Assembly (NCBI GenBank): GCA_900771975.1
Contig: CAAGPV010000070.1
Coordinates: 1 to 64,000 of the forward strand
From: an uncultured Prevotella sp.
Lineage (GTDB): Bacteria > Bacteroidota > Bacteroidia > Bacteroidales > Bacteroidaceae
Length of the DNA: 64,000 nt
Direction of reading: 5' to 3'
How positions within the stretch are numbered: position 1 is the stretch's first letter; the number at the start of each line of letters is the position of its first letter. Both the position numbers and the translations under genes were made by a program. Below the pieces are notes generated by a model. That model was not told where the DNA came from, searched no databases, and worked only from the letters and a program-made list of their open reading frames with translations. This document shows, one piece after another, positions 41,769 to 51,200 of the stretch.

Positions 41769-41776
41769 CAAAGTTA
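41769..41776 (-). promoter_or_regulatory. Promoter of the 39-codon gene
   Basis: The minus strand reads TAACTTTG with a TTG 19 bp upstream (41796-41798). The implied leader is about 58 nt. An 18-bp palindrome lies about 90 bp further upstream. Confidence 0.7.
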
Positions 41777-41834
41777 AGCGTTCAACCCAAAAGTTCAATA
41801 TGTTTGCCAAGCTTTTTTGGGGCTAAAACACCAT

Positions 41835-42101
41835 TTATTGACTTTTGTCAAAAAATGGATTTCGATTGCGCAAACGTTTGCGCAGTGGGCTTTTTAAGTT
41901 TGTCTGCCGACATGAAAAGTCCCCATAGCCAGCTTCTTTGCGGCCGTCTGCAAACTTCAAAATGTTGATGCCTTTGACAGGAGCAGCCACTCTTCGGCCG
42001 TCTTTCAGCCGGTAGAGCCTGTCTCCTATGTTGTTGGTGGCTGTATGGCAACTGGCAACAGTCAGTAGGAAAAGGACTGTTGAAAGAAAGAATTTTGCCA
42101 T
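41835..42101 (-). CDS. Small putative lipoprotein
   Basis: This protein of 88 residues starts MAKFFLSTVLFLLTVASC, with a good lipobox (VASC), so it should be exported and lipidated. The rest includes LYRLKDGRRVAAPVKGINIL and a basic end (PLRKRLRNRNPFFDKSQ); no family is recognised. A 16-bp inverted repeat overlaps its first codons, and an 18-bp palindrome lies within its 3' end. It is 144 bp downstream of the glycosyltransferase gene on the same strand. The C-terminus encoded by the palindrome may indicate a truncated or decayed gene. Confidence 0.55.
   Translation of the reverse strand: MAKFFLSTVLFLLTVASCHTATNNIGDRLYRLKDGRRVAAPVKGINILKFADGRKEAGYGDFSCRQTNLKSPLRKRLRNRNPFFDKSQ
41867..41884. 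promoter_or_regulatory. Perfect 18-bp palindrome, operator-like
   Basis: TGCGCAAACGTTTGCGCA reads the same on both strands. Its form (TGnnnAAACGTTTnnnCA) is like LacI-family operators. It is inside the 3' end of the small lipoprotein frame and upstream of the 39-codon gene promoter. Confidence 0.5.
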
Positions 42102-42144
42102 AACTGTCTGTAAAAATAAGAAAAAGAGCAGTTATGGCAAAATT
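42091..42144. repeat. 16-bp perfect inverted repeat over a start codon
   Basis: AATTTTGCCATAACTG (42091-42106) and its complement (42129-42144) enclose 22 bp. The left arm contains the ATG of the small lipoprotein, and the right arm creates a mirror-image ATGGCAAAATTT on the + strand. In RNA it would sequester the lipoprotein start. Confidence 0.7.
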
Positions 42145-42245
42145 TATGAGGAGCATTTCTACTTACGGTTGTGTCATCGCCGGCAGATTTACAATTTTTT
42201 ACTCGTTGCTGCAAGCTTTCTGTTATATTCGTTTCTGTTTTTCTG

Positions 42246-43268
42246 CTATTTGTCAATCTCGTTGTAGGTCTTGCGCCCGTGAACGTAATATTGCCACAGA
42301 ATGGAGTAAGACTTTCGGCCGTCTGAGGGCATATCGCTTTGCAACTTGATAATGGCTTGCCGGTCGTTGTCAAACTCGTGCTTCCATTTGTGGAAGTCGC
42401 GGCGGGCTTTGAGGATGGCCTTGAAGTCACCCCAGCAGCGTTTTTGCAGGAGAGCTTGCAGGGCAGCTACCCAGTCTAACAACGTGCGCAGCCGCATCAC
42501 ACTGTGCAGGTCGCGCTCTGGCAGGTTTTTGTAGAGCATGGTGAGGTTGTTGCGGAAGTTGAGGTAGGTCTTCATGGGGTTGGCTTTGGGCAGTGTGCCA
42601 CCGCCCACATGATAGACTTCGCTATCGGGAACAAACCATATTTCGCGCCCCATGTGGTGCAGCCGCCAGCATAAATCAATCTCTTCGTTATGTGCAAAGA
42701 AGCGACCGTCCAGTCCGCCAGCCTTCCAATAGTCGTCGCTGCGAATGAGCATACAGGCTCCTGTGGCCCAAAGCACACGTTGGCGGAAGTCGTATTGTCC
42801 GTTGTCGTTCTCGATAGTGTCGAAGATGCGTCCGCGACAGAAGGGATAACCCAACTTGTCGAGGAACCCGCCAGCGGCACCGGCATATTCGAAGGCGTCT
42901 CGTTGGGCCTCGGAGAGCAGCTTGGGCTGGCAGGCACAGGCCTCTGGATGGTTGTCCATAAACTCCAAAAGTGGCGTCAGCCAGTGGTGGGTGACCTCAA
43001 CGTCGCTATTGAGAAGCACATAATAAGTGCTTTCCACTTGGCGGAGCGCTTGGTTGTAGCCCTCGGCAAAACCGTAGTTGCGGTCGAGTTGGATGAGGCG
43101 TATCTCGGGATGATGGGCCTTGAGCCAAACAACCGAGTCGTCGGTAGAGGCATTGTCGGCAACGACAATTTCGGCAGTGCGTCGTGAATAGTTGATGACG
43201 GTGGGCAGAAACCGTGCCAGCATGGCGCGCCCGTTATAGTTGAGGATGACGATGGAAGTCTTGTTCAT
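42246..43268 (-). CDS. Family 2 glycosyltransferase
   Basis: A GT-A fold glycosyltransferase of 340 residues. The N-terminal nucleotide-sugar segment is SIVILNYNGRAMLARFLP, then VVADNASTDDSV, RNYGFAEGYNQAL and the metal-binding region LLNSDVEVT. GACMLIRSDDYWKAGGLDGR and HNEEIDLCWRL, typical of rhamnosyltransferase-like GT2 enzymes, follow. One hydrophobic stretch near the C-terminus may attach it to the membrane. The acceptor is unknown; surface polysaccharide or glycoprotein assembly is likely. It lies 16 bp after mtaB and is probably cotranscribed. Confidence 0.9.
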   Translation of the reverse strand: MNKTSIVILNYNGRAMLARFLPTVINYSRRTAEIVVADNASTDDSVVWLKAHHPEIRLIQLDRNYGFAEGYNQALRQVESTYYVLLNSDVEVTHHWLTPLLEFMDNHPEACACQPKLLSEAQRDAFEYAGAAGGFLDKLGYPFCRGRIFDTIENDNGQYDFRQRVLWATGACMLIRSDDYWKAGGLDGRFFAHNEEIDLCWRLHHMGREIWFVPDSEVYHVGGGTLPKANPMKTYLNFRNNLTMLYKNLPERDLHSVMRLRTLLDWVAALQALLQKRCWGDFKAILKARRDFHKWKHEFDNDRQAIIKLQSDMPSDGRKSYSILWQYYVHGRKTYNEIDK

Positions 43269-43284
43269 AACGCTTCAAGATGTG

Positions 43285-44646
43285 TTAGACGAGCAGTTCG
43301 GCACGTAGCGACGAGTGGTCGAAGGTGGGTTGGCCGAGCTTTACTCGCATCAGCTGGTTGTCATATTCTTCGCGAGCGGATGCAGCAGGCAGCTCCACGC
43401 GAATGTAGTTGGTGGTAAATCCGTGCATGGCCTTGCCCCGCGGTGCTTTCTCGAAGAGCACCTCAGCCTCTTGTCCGATGTGTTGGTCGTAGAAACTGTG
43501 GGTTTTTTCGTCCGAAAGGGTAAGCAGTTTGTGGGCCCGCCGCTTCTTTTCGCGCTCGTCAACCACATAGGGAATGGTAAGCGCACGGGTGCCGGGACGC
43601 TCCGAGTAGGGGAAGACGTGCAACTGGGTGACGGGCAGTCCTTCCAGAAAACGGTAGCACTCGTCAAACAGTTCGGGCCTTTCGCCACGGCAACCCACCA
43701 TCACGTCAACGCCGATAAAGGCATCTGGCATCTGTTCTTTGATGCGTTCCACCTTGTGGGCAAACAGTTTTGTGTCGTAACGGCGGTGCATTAGGCGCAG
43801 CACTTCATCGCTTCCGCTCTGCAACGGAATGTGGAAGTGGGGCATGAAAGCACGGCTTCGGGCGCAATAGTCGATGAGCTCGTCGCTCAACAGGTCGGGT
43901 TCCAAACTTGAAATGCGAAAACGCTGTATGCCAGTTGCCTGCTCGTCAAGGGCTCGCACCAGGTCGATGAACCGCTCGTGGGTGGTGGCTCCGAAGTCGC
44001 CAATGTTCACTCCGGTGAGCACAATCTCCTTTCCGCCCTCGTTGGCTGCCTGCTTTGCCTGGGTCACAAGGCTCTCTATTGAGGGGTTGCGCGAGTTGCC
44101 ACGGGCGAAAGGAATGGTGCAATAGGTGCAGTAATAGTTGCAGCCGTCCTGCACTTTCAGGAAATAGCGTGTGCGGTTGCCCCGTGAACAGGATGGCTGG
44201 AAGGTGGTGATGTCTTTTGTGCGCACGCTGTGAAACTCGTGAAGGGATGTCTCTGAAGCCTTCCCCTCGCTGCTCTTCTCTACGAAACGGTCGCTCAAGT
44301 ACTGTATGAGATGGGCCTTTTCGTTGGCACCCAACACAAGGTCAACACCTTCGATGGCCGCTACGGTCTCGCTTTCGAGCTGGGCATAACACCCCGTCAC
44401 CACCACAAAAGCCCCAGGATTCTCACGCACGAGCCGGTGAATGGCTTGCCGGCACTTGTGGTCGGCTACCTCTGTCACCGAGCAGGTGTTCACTAAGCAG
44501 ATGTCGGCAGGCTCTCCTTTGGCAGCCTCACGCACCCCCATATTATATAAGGTACGCGCGAATGTAGATGTCTCGCTGAAGTTGAGCTTGCAGCCAAGGG
44601 TGTAATAACGGGCAGTTTTGCCCTGAAAAGCAGATGTATCTATCAT
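43285..44646 (-). CDS. mtaB: tRNA t6A37 methylthiotransferase MtaB
   Basis: This 453-residue radical SAM enzyme adds a methylthio group to t6A37 of tRNA. The N-terminal domain holds three cluster cysteines (TLGCKLNFSET, VNTCSVTEVADHKCRQ, VTGCYAQ). The radical SAM CxxxCxxC motif is DGCNYYCTYCTIPFARG, and the end resembles a TRAM domain. NTCSVTEVADHKCRQ is closer to MtaB than to MiaB or RimO. It is first in a leftward unit with the glycosyltransferase, with a TACCTTTG promoter at 44668-44675. Confidence 0.93.
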   Translation of the reverse strand: MIDTSAFQGKTARYYTLGCKLNFSETSTFARTLYNMGVREAAKGEPADICLVNTCSVTEVADHKCRQAIHRLVRENPGAFVVVTGCYAQLESETVAAIEGVDLVLGANEKAHLIQYLSDRFVEKSSEGKASETSLHEFHSVRTKDITTFQPSCSRGNRTRYFLKVQDGCNYYCTYCTIPFARGNSRNPSIESLVTQAKQAANEGGKEIVLTGVNIGDFGATTHERFIDLVRALDEQATGIQRFRISSLEPDLLSDELIDYCARSRAFMPHFHIPLQSGSDEVLRLMHRRYDTKLFAHKVERIKEQMPDAFIGVDVMVGCRGERPELFDECYRFLEGLPVTQLHVFPYSERPGTRALTIPYVVDEREKKRRAHKLLTLSDEKTHSFYDQHIGQEAEVLFEKAPRGKAMHGFTTNYIRVELPAASAREEYDNQLMRVKLGQPTFDHSSLRAELLV

Positions 44647-44667
44647 ATTGCGGTTGCTTGTAGGCTA

Positions 44668-44675
44668 CAAAGGTA
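44668..44675 (-). promoter_or_regulatory. Promoter of the mtaB unit
   Basis: The minus strand reads TACCTTTG, 22 bp before the ATG at 44646. No clear -33 TTG is seen. Confidence 0.55.
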
Positions 44676-44855
44676 CTGAAAAAACCTCGGTATAGCCAGT
44701 TGTTTTATGGCCTATTTTAATGCGAAAAACCCTGAAACAGAACTTTAACGTTTGTTAGCAGTTTGTAAATAGCTGGCAATCAGCGACATAGAAAATAGTT
44801 ACAAGAAAGGTCAAAAAAAACCTTTAAAAAATTATTCGCCTATCAAATAAATGCT

Positions 44856-44863
44856 TAACTTTG
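44856..44863 (+). promoter_or_regulatory. Promoter of the small lipoprotein gene
   Basis: TAACTTTG lies 51 bp before the ATG at 44915. The remaining bases between mtaB and this gene (44676-44855) hold no gene. Confidence 0.65.
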
Positions 44864-44914
44864 CATCGTTTTAATAAACAAATGATTGTTTTACAGATTT
44901 AAAAAGCAAAGAAA

Positions 44915-45115
44915 ATGAAGAAATTAGTATTAATGTTCGTAGCTGTAGCAGCTATCTCTTTCGCATCTTGTGGTAACAACGCTAAACCAGCAGCTGATGC
45001 TGACAGCACAGCAACTGACTCTACAGAGCAAGTTGACAGCACTGATAGCGCTTCTGATTCTACTTCTGCAGCAGCTCCTGCTGACTCTGTAAAGAAAGAC
45101 AGCGTAAAGAAGTAA
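44915..45115 (+). CDS. Small acidic repeat-rich lipoprotein
   Basis: A 66-residue protein with signal MKKLVLMFVAVAAISFASC; the Cys is the lipidation site. The mature part is low-complexity, built of A, D, S, T and K, with repeats such as DSTATDSTEQVDSTDSASDS and ending DSVKKDSVKK. Such abundant small lipoproteins occur in Bacteroidota, without known function. It has its own promoter and terminator. The codon choice, with frequent GCA/GCT, differs from its GC-richer neighbours and may reflect high expression. Confidence 0.8.
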   Translation: MKKLVLMFVAVAAISFASCGNNAKPAADADSTATDSTEQVDSTDSASDSTSAAAPADSVKKDSVKK

Positions 45116-45148
45116 TTCTAACGAACTGAAAAAATCAGAGAGAAAACG

Positions 45149-45177
45149 CCGCGGCCTTTATTAGGCTGCGGTTTTTT
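45149..45177 (+). terminator. Rho-independent terminator
   Basis: A 9-bp stem CCGCGGCCT/AGGCTGCGG, with one wobble, is followed by six Ts. Confidence 0.88.
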
Positions 45178-45196
45178 CGTTTCTTAACCTTTGCCT

Positions 45197-45862
45197 ATGA
45201 ACATCATTGTCAGTGAAGAAATAGAGCGCGTATGCCCCGATTTTGTGGGCGTATGCCTGGAAGCGCAGGTGCAGAACTCTGCCTTCAGTCAGTCTCTTTG
45301 GGACGAGATTGACGTCTTGGCCGAACGCTACCGCAAGACGCTCACCACCGAATCGCTCAAACAGTTGTCGGCCATTGCTGCCACACGGCGTGTCTATCGT
45401 GCCTGCGGAAAAGACCCATCACGCTACCGTCCGGCTGCCGAAGCCCTCATAAGAAGGGTGCTTACGGGCAAGAAACTCTATCAGATAGACACCTTAGTCG
45501 ACCTTATCAACCTCGCAAGCATGGCTTTCGGTTATAGCATTGGTGGCTTTGATGCCGACAAGTTTGACGGCGATACACTCACGTTGGGCGTCGGTCGGGA
45601 AGGCGAACCCTACGAAGGTATCGGCAGGGGGCTCATCAATATTGCCGGACTGCCCGTCTATCGTGACAGGGTAGGGGGCGTTGGCACACCCACCAGCGAC
45701 AACGAGCGCACCAAGATACAACTTTCCACCACCCATCTTGTGGTGCTTGTCAACGGCTACGATGGCTCGGAAGAGGGCGTCGGCCAAACGGCCGAGTTCC
45801 TGCAAACGCTCCTTCGCAAGTATTGCAATAGCGATGGAGGCTCCTGGCACGTCTATCGATAG
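45197..45862 (+). CDS. B3/B4 tRNA-binding-domain protein
   Basis: A cytoplasmic protein of 221 residues. It resembles the stand-alone B3/B4 domains related to the editing module of phenylalanyl-tRNA synthetase beta: YRACGKDPSRYRPAAEALIR, YQIDTLVDLINLASMAFGYS, then VGGVGTPTSDNERTKIQLST. Such proteins may edit or bind aminoacyl-tRNA; a defined substrate is not established. The start is set at the ATG at 45197. An upstream TTG (45191) is less likely. It follows the terminator of the preceding lipoprotein closely, leaving little room for a promoter. Confidence 0.82.
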   Translation: MNIIVSEEIERVCPDFVGVCLEAQVQNSAFSQSLWDEIDVLAERYRKTLTTESLKQLSAIAATRRVYRACGKDPSRYRPAAEALIRRVLTGKKLYQIDTLVDLINLASMAFGYSIGGFDADKFDGDTLTLGVGREGEPYEGIGRGLINIAGLPVYRDRVGGVGTPTSDNERTKIQLSTTHLVVLVNGYDGSEEGVGQTAEFLQTLLRKYCNSDGGSWHVYR

Positions 45863-45894
45863 ATGTGGCTATGGGTATATAAATATATAATAAG

Positions 45895-46284
45895 GTGAAT
45901 AAATATAAATATAAAATAGTCATGAGCATTTTCACAATGATGAGTGCACTCTTCGGATGTGCACCCCAGACGTTTGAAACCGTAGGTGTACACGAGTTTG
46001 AGAAAGGTCTGAAAGACCCCGACGTTCAGCTTGTAGACGTGCGACAGCCCAGTGAGTATGCCGCAGGCACCATCAAGGGAGCCGTCAATATCGACTATCT
46101 GTCGCCCCACTTCTTGGAAGAGGCGATGCAGCAACTCGACCGTGAACGCCCCGTCTATGTTTTTTGCCGTTCGGGCCACCGCAGTGCAGGGGCTGCCAAG
46201 CAGCTTGCCAAGAAGCGTTATGAGGTGGTCAACCTTGACGGCGGCTATGAAGCATGGTGTGAAACCAAGGGTATTAAACAATAG
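45895..46284 (+). CDS. Rhodanese-domain lipoprotein
   Basis: A protein of 129 residues with an N-terminal signal ending in SALFGC, a likely lipobox. A single rhodanese domain follows with VQLVDVRQPSEYAAGTIKGA and the active-site loop FCRSGHRSAGA, where Cys91 would carry sulfur. These periplasmic single-domain rhodaneses are thought to handle sulfur or redox equivalents. It lies 33 bp after the B3/B4 gene, in an AT-rich gap containing TAATAAGGTGAA, the complement of a motif found near 1788. Confidence 0.87.
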   Translation: MNKYKYKIVMSIFTMMSALFGCAPQTFETVGVHEFEKGLKDPDVQLVDVRQPSEYAAGTIKGAVNIDYLSPHFLEEAMQQLDRERPVYVFCRSGHRSAGAAKQLAKKRYEVVNLDGGYEAWCETKGIKQ

Positions 46285-46337
46285 AGGGGAATTACTAAAA
46301 AACCATAACGGTTGATGGTGGTTTCAGACAAACGTGC

Positions 46338-46345
46338 TATATTTG
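46338..46345 (+). promoter_or_regulatory. Candidate promoter of the lemA-M48 operon
   Basis: TATATTTG lies 53 bp before the ATG at 46399. The nearest upstream TTG is 23 bp away, longer than ideal. Confidence 0.5.
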
Positions 46346-46398
46346 CAGCAGAAACAACTCAACAACCCCATCAACAGATGGATTTAAACAGTTAGAAT

Positions 46399-46959
46399 AT
46401 GACTACAATCATCATTATTGCCGTAGTTGTCGTCCTCGTTTTTTGGGCGATAAGTTTGTATAACAACCTTGTGAAGTTGCGCAACAACCGCGAAAACGCC
46501 TTCGCCAACATCGATGTACAGCTCAAACAGCGCCACGACCTCATCCCGCAGCTTGTTGCCACGGTCAAAGGCTATGCCACTCACGAGCGTGAAGTGCTGC
46601 AACGGGTGACCGAAGCGCGCACCGCTGCCATGAGTGCAACCACCATCAACGACAAGGTGGTGGCAGAAAACGCTCTTAGCAACGCGTTGGCAGGACTGAA
46701 AGTGTCGCTTGAAGCCTATCCTGACCTAAAGGCCAACCAGAACTTCTTGCAGTTGCAAAGCGAGATTTCGGATGTAGAGAACAAGTTGGCGGCCGTTCGC
46801 CGTTTCTTCAACTCGGCCACCCGAGAGCTCAATAATGCCGTAGAGACCTTCCCGTCCAACCTCTTTGCCAAGATGTTTGGCTTCAAGCGCGAGCCGATGT
46901 TTGAGGTTCCTCAGGCAGAACGCGCCGATTATGACCGTGCACCCGAAGTAAAATTCTAA
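46399..46959 (+). CDS. LemA-family membrane protein
   Basis: A 186-residue protein with one N-terminal transmembrane segment (TIIIIAVVVVLVFWAISLY) and a helical domain outside: NLVKLRNNRENAFANIDVQL, KQRHDLIPQLVATVKGY and NKLAAVRRFFNSATRELN are LemA signatures. The biological role is not settled. It precedes an M48 metalloprotease by 8 bp, a widespread pairing that suggests joint action at the membrane. Confidence 0.92.
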   Translation: MTTIIIIAVVVVLVFWAISLYNNLVKLRNNRENAFANIDVQLKQRHDLIPQLVATVKGYATHEREVLQRVTEARTAAMSATTINDKVVAENALSNALAGLKVSLEAYPDLKANQNFLQLQSEISDVENKLAAVRRFFNSATRELNNAVETFPSNLFAKMFGFKREPMFEVPQAERADYDRAPEVKF

Positions 46960-46967
46960 GCAGCGCC

Positions 46968-47975
46968 ATGACATACGTAGGCATGCAAACCCAGATAAAC
47001 CGCAACAACCGCCTAAGCGTGTTGTTGCTGTTGTCGTTTCCCTGCATCATGTTGGGGATGGTGTGGGTGTTTCTCGCCATCATCAACTATATTGAAGGAG
47101 GCACTTACGATCTGTATGGCAACATCGTCCACCAGATTGACAGCGACGTGGTGAACGCCTGGTTTCTACATGCCCTGCCCTGGGTGGTGGGAATTGTGGC
47201 CGTGTGGTTCGCCATAGCCTACTGCGGCAATGCCGCTATGGTGCGTCAAGCTACTGGTGCACGCCCCCTGACACGCAAGGAGAACCCCCGCATCTACAAC
47301 ATTGTGGAGAACCTGACCATGGCGGCTGGCATGGATATGCCCAAGATTAACGTGGTGGACGACCCACAGCTGAACGCCTTTGCCAGCGGTATAGACCGCA
47401 ATAGCTACACCGTGACGCTCACGACAGGCATCATCGACCTGCTCGACGACCAGGAACTTGCCGGCGTTATCGGCCACGAACTCACCCATATACGCAATCA
47501 CGACACCCGTCTGCTCATTACCAGCATCGTCTTTGTGGGCATTGTGGCCACCATTATGAGCATGATAGTGCGCATGATGTACTATATGTTCTGGTTTGGA
47601 GACAATCGTCGTAGCCGTGACGACGACGAACGTGGCAACGGCGTAGGCATGGTGGTGGTGTTGCTGGTGGGACTTGTGTGTTGTGCCATCGCCTATTTCT
47701 TCACCCTTATCACCCGTTTTGCCATCTCGCGTAAACGTGAATATATGGCCGATGCGGGTGGGGCAGAGCTTTGCGGCAACCCTTTGGCGCTGGCTTCGGC
47801 CCTGCGCAAGATTTCGGGCGACCCCGGCTTGCAGGGTTGTAAGCGCGACGATGTGGCCCAACTCTTCATTGTTCATCCGCAAGGACTGAAAGGCGGGCCC
47901 ATGAGTTTCTTCTCTTCGCTCTTTGCCACTCACCCCGACACAGAGAAACGCATAGCCATTCTCGAACAGTTTTAG
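46968..47975 (+). CDS. M48-family membrane metalloprotease (HtpX-like)
   Basis: A zinc protease of 335 residues with N-terminal membrane segments (LSVLLLLSFPCIMLGMVWVF and around 65-85), the catalytic motif HELTH at 170-174, two further membrane spans (IVFVGIVATIMSMIVRMMYY and VGMVVVLLVGLVCCAIAYFF), and the third zinc ligand region SRKREYMADAGGAEL. It is likely to degrade misfolded membrane proteins. It is the second gene of the LemA operon, ended by a terminator at 47995-48028. Confidence 0.92.
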   Translation: MTYVGMQTQINRNNRLSVLLLLSFPCIMLGMVWVFLAIINYIEGGTYDLYGNIVHQIDSDVVNAWFLHALPWVVGIVAVWFAIAYCGNAAMVRQATGARPLTRKENPRIYNIVENLTMAAGMDMPKINVVDDPQLNAFASGIDRNSYTVTLTTGIIDLLDDQELAGVIGHELTHIRNHDTRLLITSIVFVGIVATIMSMIVRMMYYMFWFGDNRRSRDDDERGNGVGMVVVLLVGLVCCAIAYFFTLITRFAISRKREYMADAGGAELCGNPLALASALRKISGDPGLQGCKRDDVAQLFIVHPQGLKGGPMSFFSSLFATHPDTEKRIAILEQF

Positions 47976-47994
47976 AACCTTTTCCAAATATTTT

Positions 47995-48028
47995 GTCCCC
48001 TTTTCGCTTTGGCAGGAGGGGACTTTTT
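47995..48028 (+). terminator. Rho-independent terminator
   Basis: GTCCCCT and AGGGGAC pair around a 15-nt loop and are followed by five Ts. Confidence 0.8.
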
Positions 48029-48161
48029 GTATGCCCCTATGGCCGTGCAATCTGTCTTTTTGCGACCCTTTGTCTTGACAAAAAGATGGAAATAAGGCCA
48101 GCAGACTGTTAAATAGCGTTAAACACGCATTCTATAACCGTTTGTTTTCAAGAAAGTTAGG

Positions 48162-48169
48162 TAACTTTG
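48162..48169 (+). promoter_or_regulatory. Promoter of the GH105 gene
   Basis: TAACTTTG has a TTG at 48142-48144 (17-bp spacing). The leader to the ATG at 48294 is about 118 nt. The 48029-48161 interval contains no gene. Confidence 0.6.
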
Positions 48170-48293
48170 AACCCCAAATAGAACAAAACTAAGACCATTT
48201 ACATTTACCTGTCAAGAGGCTGTGAAGCCTTTAACAGCAATCTTATGGCTTAAAGACAAACCAATAAAAATATCAAAGAACCAACTTAATAGA

Positions 48294-51200
48294 ATGAAAA
48301 CAACCAACTTACTGGGTTTGATGAAACCCTTTAGTGACTTGCGCCTACACCTACTTGTAATCGTGATGTTGTGCTTTTGTAGCATAACACCGCTGCGTGC
48401 GTCTGGTGGCAATGCCAATGTCAAGTTTAATCCTTCCGTCCGCTATTCACAGTGGGCCATCAATTCTCGTCTTTATGACTTCCGGGGCAACCAGAAGCAG
48501 TTTGGTTTCGACGTCTATGATGCATCCAACAAGCTCAAAGCCACCACCCAATGGAAGAATGGCAGCAAGTCGATGGAAAAGTATAACGACTATGTTGCCG
48601 GTCTTGTGGGCAAGGCTGTGCTCGAAGCAGCCGACTATTATGGCTCTTACACGTGGTCGGCTCCCTGGTTTTATTCAGCTCAGGCCTATGCCACAGGCTG
48701 CTCCTACAAGCCAAACGGCAGCAGCAACCTTTCCAAAATCACCCTCGACAACATGAATGCAGCCAAGATGGCGTTTCCCATCCTGCGCTCGTCGCTTGCC
48801 ACTTCTGAGACGAAGAACAACTTGTGGACCGCCATCGACAACGTGCTTTACGACCTGAAGCTCTACAATACCAATTATTCTATCGGCGGAACAAAGTCGG
48901 CCATCACTGCCGCCAACGCCAACGACGTGCAGAAGACCATGCTCGGTGGCTGGATGCACAAGCCCAGTTATCTCGATCAAATGTGGTGTGACGGTGCCTA
49001 TATGGGCCCCGCCCTGTTTGCCGACCTCGTACATAACAAGAACGCAACCACCCTGTTGGACTCCAAAAACGACTGGAATCTCATCGGCAAGCAGCTCACC
49101 ATTGTGTGGAACCAGTGCCACGATGCCACTACCGGCTTGCTCTATCACGCCTTCACTGCCAATCCGGGCGACAACGCGTCAAAGTCTTGGGCCGGCATCT
49201 CCAAAGATGAGGGCATCTACCACTCAGCCGCTTTCTGGGGAAGAGCCAACGCCTGGTATATGCTGGCCTTGGTGGACGTGCTCGAATATATGCCCACAGA
49301 CAACAGCTACTATGCTACGCTCAAGCAAAACCTTGAAAGTCTGGCTGCAAGCCTAAAGAAGGTGCAGGCCAGCGACGGCTGCTGGTATCAGGTGCTCGAC
49401 TGGCAGAACACCCTTTCGGGCAACTATGAGGAAGCCTCATGCACCACCTTGTTTGCTGCCGCCTACCTCAAGGCTATTCGTTTGGGCCTGTTGGACAAAG
49501 CCACCTATGAGGCTACAGCCAAGAAAGCCTATGAAGGAGCAGTGGCACAGTTTGTCGTCTACGACAACAAAGACCCCCAAAAGGTGCAGATTGTAAAGAG
49601 TTGCACCTCGGCAGGTCTTGGCGGAAGCGATAACCGCAGCGGTTCGCGCGACTACTACATCACGGGGAAAGATGCCAAAGTTGTGACCTCTGCAGACCCC
49701 AATAGTTCTTACTATTACACCGAAGGCAAGGCCCTTGGCGGCTTTGTCATGGCTGCCACCGAGTATGAGCGGGCCTACCAATATCAAGACAACCATCAGA
49801 TACTCTTTGCCTACGACCTTGCGCCCGCCTACGACTTCACGTCCACCGGCGGAGAACTTGCCGTTGAGGCCTTGGGCAGCGGAACTCCAGCCTATCAGTG
49901 GTATAAGGACGGAACGGCAATTGCCGACGCCACGCTGTCCACCTACACCCCGACAGCTTCTGGCACCTACTACTGTACAGCCACAGCCAATGGCTCCACC
50001 ATCGAGACAAGCCACACCAAGGTCACCGTCAAGGAGAACACTGGCGGCAACACCACCCCTTCAGGCACCATCTTTGCCTACAACGTGCCCACCAGCGGGG
50101 AAGTAACCACCGACCCTTACACAGCTACTGGAGGTACAGTCACCTATCAGAAAGCTACCTCTGTTACAGAAAATGGTTACAAGTTGGATAGCGACACCAA
50201 ATATATAAAGGTAGATTTAGCAGGCAACAAGTTGCAGCCCGGCGACCGCATCCTCTTACAGAGCTATTCGACCTCCACGGGCGCAAGCTTGCTTCTCTCT
50301 CCAGACGACAAGAAAAGCAATACCATTGCAACCCCTAAACTTTCTGACAAGAATAAAACAGAGGAGTTGACCTATACCGTTACCGCCGATGACGTGCTCA
50401 ACGGCAAGGCTTCTTTCTACATCTTCCGTAACAGAGTTTCTATCTTTGTTTCCAAGATTACCATCATTCGCGGTGATGCTGGAAGCACAAAGACTCAGCT
50501 CACTGCCTCTATCGACGACATGTTTGGCGTGGTGGACGACGACCCCTACGAGATAGTGCCCACCGTCATGGCTGGCAACGTGGTGCTCAAAATGGACAAC
50601 GAGTACACGGTGAGCTACGAGGTGGCCAATGAAAATGTGGCCACCGTCACCGACGGCAAGGTCAACTTCATGGCTGTCGGCACCACCTACATTACTGCCA
50701 ACATTACCCCTGTCGATACAAAGCTCTACACGGCCTGCACCACCGTGTTCCAGGTGACGGTAAGTTCGGCATCTGAAGCCAACACCTATCGTGTGAAACA
50801 GCGCGACGAGAACGACAACACCATCATGTATAACAAGCACATGGTGCTCTCCACGCCAACGAAAACCCTGCAGGTAACCCTTGGCGGATGGATGTTTAAA
50901 AATCCCAAAAAGGGCAACAGTCTTCTTACAACCGAAACCCTTGGCGCCGGCGATTGGGGCCCTGCCCGGGAAGACAAGTGGGGACAAGGAGAATTTTCCT
51001 ACTATATAGATGAGGCCCAAAACTACAATGCCCGTCAGGAAGATGGTGGCAACCCGCAGCTGGAGACCACCAATACCTATAATGCCAAGATGGAGAAGCA
51101 GAATGTCGTCATTCGTGACAACATGTTTAACGTGCCGGCATCCGGCTCTTACCTCGCCATCGCCCCCACAACGGCCGGTACGGTGAAGGTACACATTTTC

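Noticed and set aside
42134..42349. Plus-strand frame of 71 residues starting at the mirror-image ATG
   Set aside because: It runs antisense into the glycosyltransferase gene and has a cysteine- and arginine-rich shadow composition.
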